Source of the DNA: SIG607 sp045533195
GTDB taxonomy: Bacteria; Bacillota; Clostridia; Oscillospirales; Acutalibacteraceae
Assembly (NCBI GenBank): GCA_045533195.1
Contig: JAZSHI010000022.1
Span: forward strand, 1 to 6,228
Direction of reading: 5' to 3'
Length of the DNA: 6,228 nt
The number at the start of each line of letters is the position of its first letter. The first letter of the stretch is position 1. Positions 5,683 to 6,228 of this stretch are shown here, one piece after another. The notes beneath the pieces were generated by a model. That model searched no databases and was not told the origin of the DNA. It was given only the letters and a program-made list of their open reading frames with translations. A program made the position numbers and the translations under genes.

Positions 5683-6228
5683 CGCTAAAATCCAGCCCTT
5701 ATCGGTTGCAATTTTCTTTTCCGCTTCGGTAAGCTTTGCAAGATTAGTTGCACCTAAAGTTAAAGTTTTCCTCACATCAGGTTCACTTGCAGTTGTAATA
5801 ATTACATCGGTAATAAAACCTGTTTCAGAGTCATAGTCAACAAAAGTCTGTACTATAGTTTTAATATTCGCCACGTCTTCTTGGCTTATATCTATATCTG
5901 TAACAGTTATTGTAGCATCAACAATGGTTCCATCAGCATAGAGGGTCTTACCTTGACACACTAAAGTTGTCCCATTTAAGGTAGAGCTTGTTACGTTAAA
6001 AGTAACTCCTTTTGGGTCTCTGTCGTAACCACTAACAGAATAATTGCCAAAACTACCGTGCGGATATGTCAAAACTTTTTTCTCGGAAAAATCCTTCAAC
6101 GCATTTATAATACTGATAAGGCTTTCGTGAGTTAAAAGCGGTGAGTTATTGAAAGTCATATCACTTCCTATAACACCTTCAAAAATTATATTTTCTAATC
6201 TTGACAAACCATTAAAAGCAATATTCGA
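5680..6228 (-). CDS. C-terminal part of a BspA-like leucine-rich-repeat protein (partial, runs off the window)
   Basis: The frame is open to the right edge (first visible residues SNIAFNGLSRL), so the TTG at 6207 is not a true start; 182 residues are visible. The opening segment NGLSRLENIIFEGVIG (6-21) is LRR-like, and HESLISIINALKDFS (34-48) and TLTLGATNLAKLTEAE (155-170), ending GWILA, are, from memory, typical of the C-termini of BspA-type LRR proteins of gut Firmicutes, some found in prophage. In those the two blocks lie close together; here about 100 residues (about 52-154) rich in Thr, Val, Ile and Asp lie between, including DATITVTDIDIS and TGFITDVIITT, suggesting a beta-rich inserted domain. 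No membrane anchor or sortase motif is seen at the C-terminus. The gene reads toward icd with a 76-base gap. Surface, phage or ligand-binding roles are all possible. Confidence 0.6.
   Translation of the reverse strand, partial: SNIAFNGLSRLENIIFEGVIGSDMTFNNSPLLTHESLISIINALKDFSEKKVLTYPHGSFGNYSVSGYDRDPKGVTFNVTSSTLNGTTLVCQGKTLYADGTIVDATITVTDIDISQEDVANIKTIVQTFVDYDSETGFITDVIITTASEPDVRKTLTLGATNLAKLTEAEKKIATDKGWILA

Noticed and set aside
5546..5836. Plus-strand open frame across the icd start and the intergenic gap
   Set aside because: It is hydrophobic only because it is antisense to charged coding sequence; it has no ribosome site and crosses two genes on the other strand.
1..6228. CRISPR array, tRNA, rRNA or insertion sequence
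   Set aside because: No spaced direct repeats, cloverleaf, ribosomal motifs, transposase-like frame or terminal inverted repeats were seen by eye.

Overview
The window is AT-rich, has strong Shine-Dalgarno sites and sigma-A-type promoters, and carries a SCIFF (six cysteines in forty-five residues) peptide cassette. SCIFF is a hallmark of Clostridia, so this is most likely the chromosome of an anaerobic, probably gut-dwelling Clostridia member (Oscillospiraceae-like or a relative). The genus cannot be fixed from the sequence.

Layout, left to right. Bases 1-332 hold at most the last codons of an incoming gene, then a non-coding stretch with two candidate promoters and several inverted repeats. 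A three-gene plus-strand unit follows: scfA (333-482, a 49-residue Cys-rich peptide not annotated by a long-ORF search), an intrinsic terminator-like hairpin (493-517), scfB (533-1903, radical SAM/SPASM maturase), and a fold-type I PLP enzyme of the Orn/Lys/Arg decarboxylase family (1908-3203) only 4 bases behind scfB. A strong hairpin at 3264-3293 closes the unit. An AraC-family regulator (3426-4364) with its own consensus-like promoter comes next. It faces a convergent NADP-type isocitrate dehydrogenase gene (icd, 4395-5603, minus strand), and the two share one bidirectional terminator. The right edge holds the 3' end of a minus-strand gene (5680-6228) that resembles the C-terminus of BspA-like leucine-rich-repeat surface or phage-associated proteins.

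How they work together. ScfB is expected to bind ScfA through its N-terminal recognition domain and install Cys-derived thioether crosslinks (ranthipeptide chemistry). The hairpin between them should let abundant scfA message be made with much less scfB and decarboxylase message. The tight coupling of a PLP decarboxylase-family gene to scfB is the most interesting contextual link; whether it acts on polyamine precursors, on the peptide, or merely shares the transcript is not visible here. The AraC regulator, icd and the LRR-like gene look like separate transcription units with no demonstrable link to the cassette.

Most notable details: ScfA has a seventh cysteine (C13) and has Gly at position 37, where, from memory, characterised SCIFF peptides carry the thioether-acceptor Thr; the last gene appears to have about 100 residues placed between two halves of a familiar LRR C-terminal motif.
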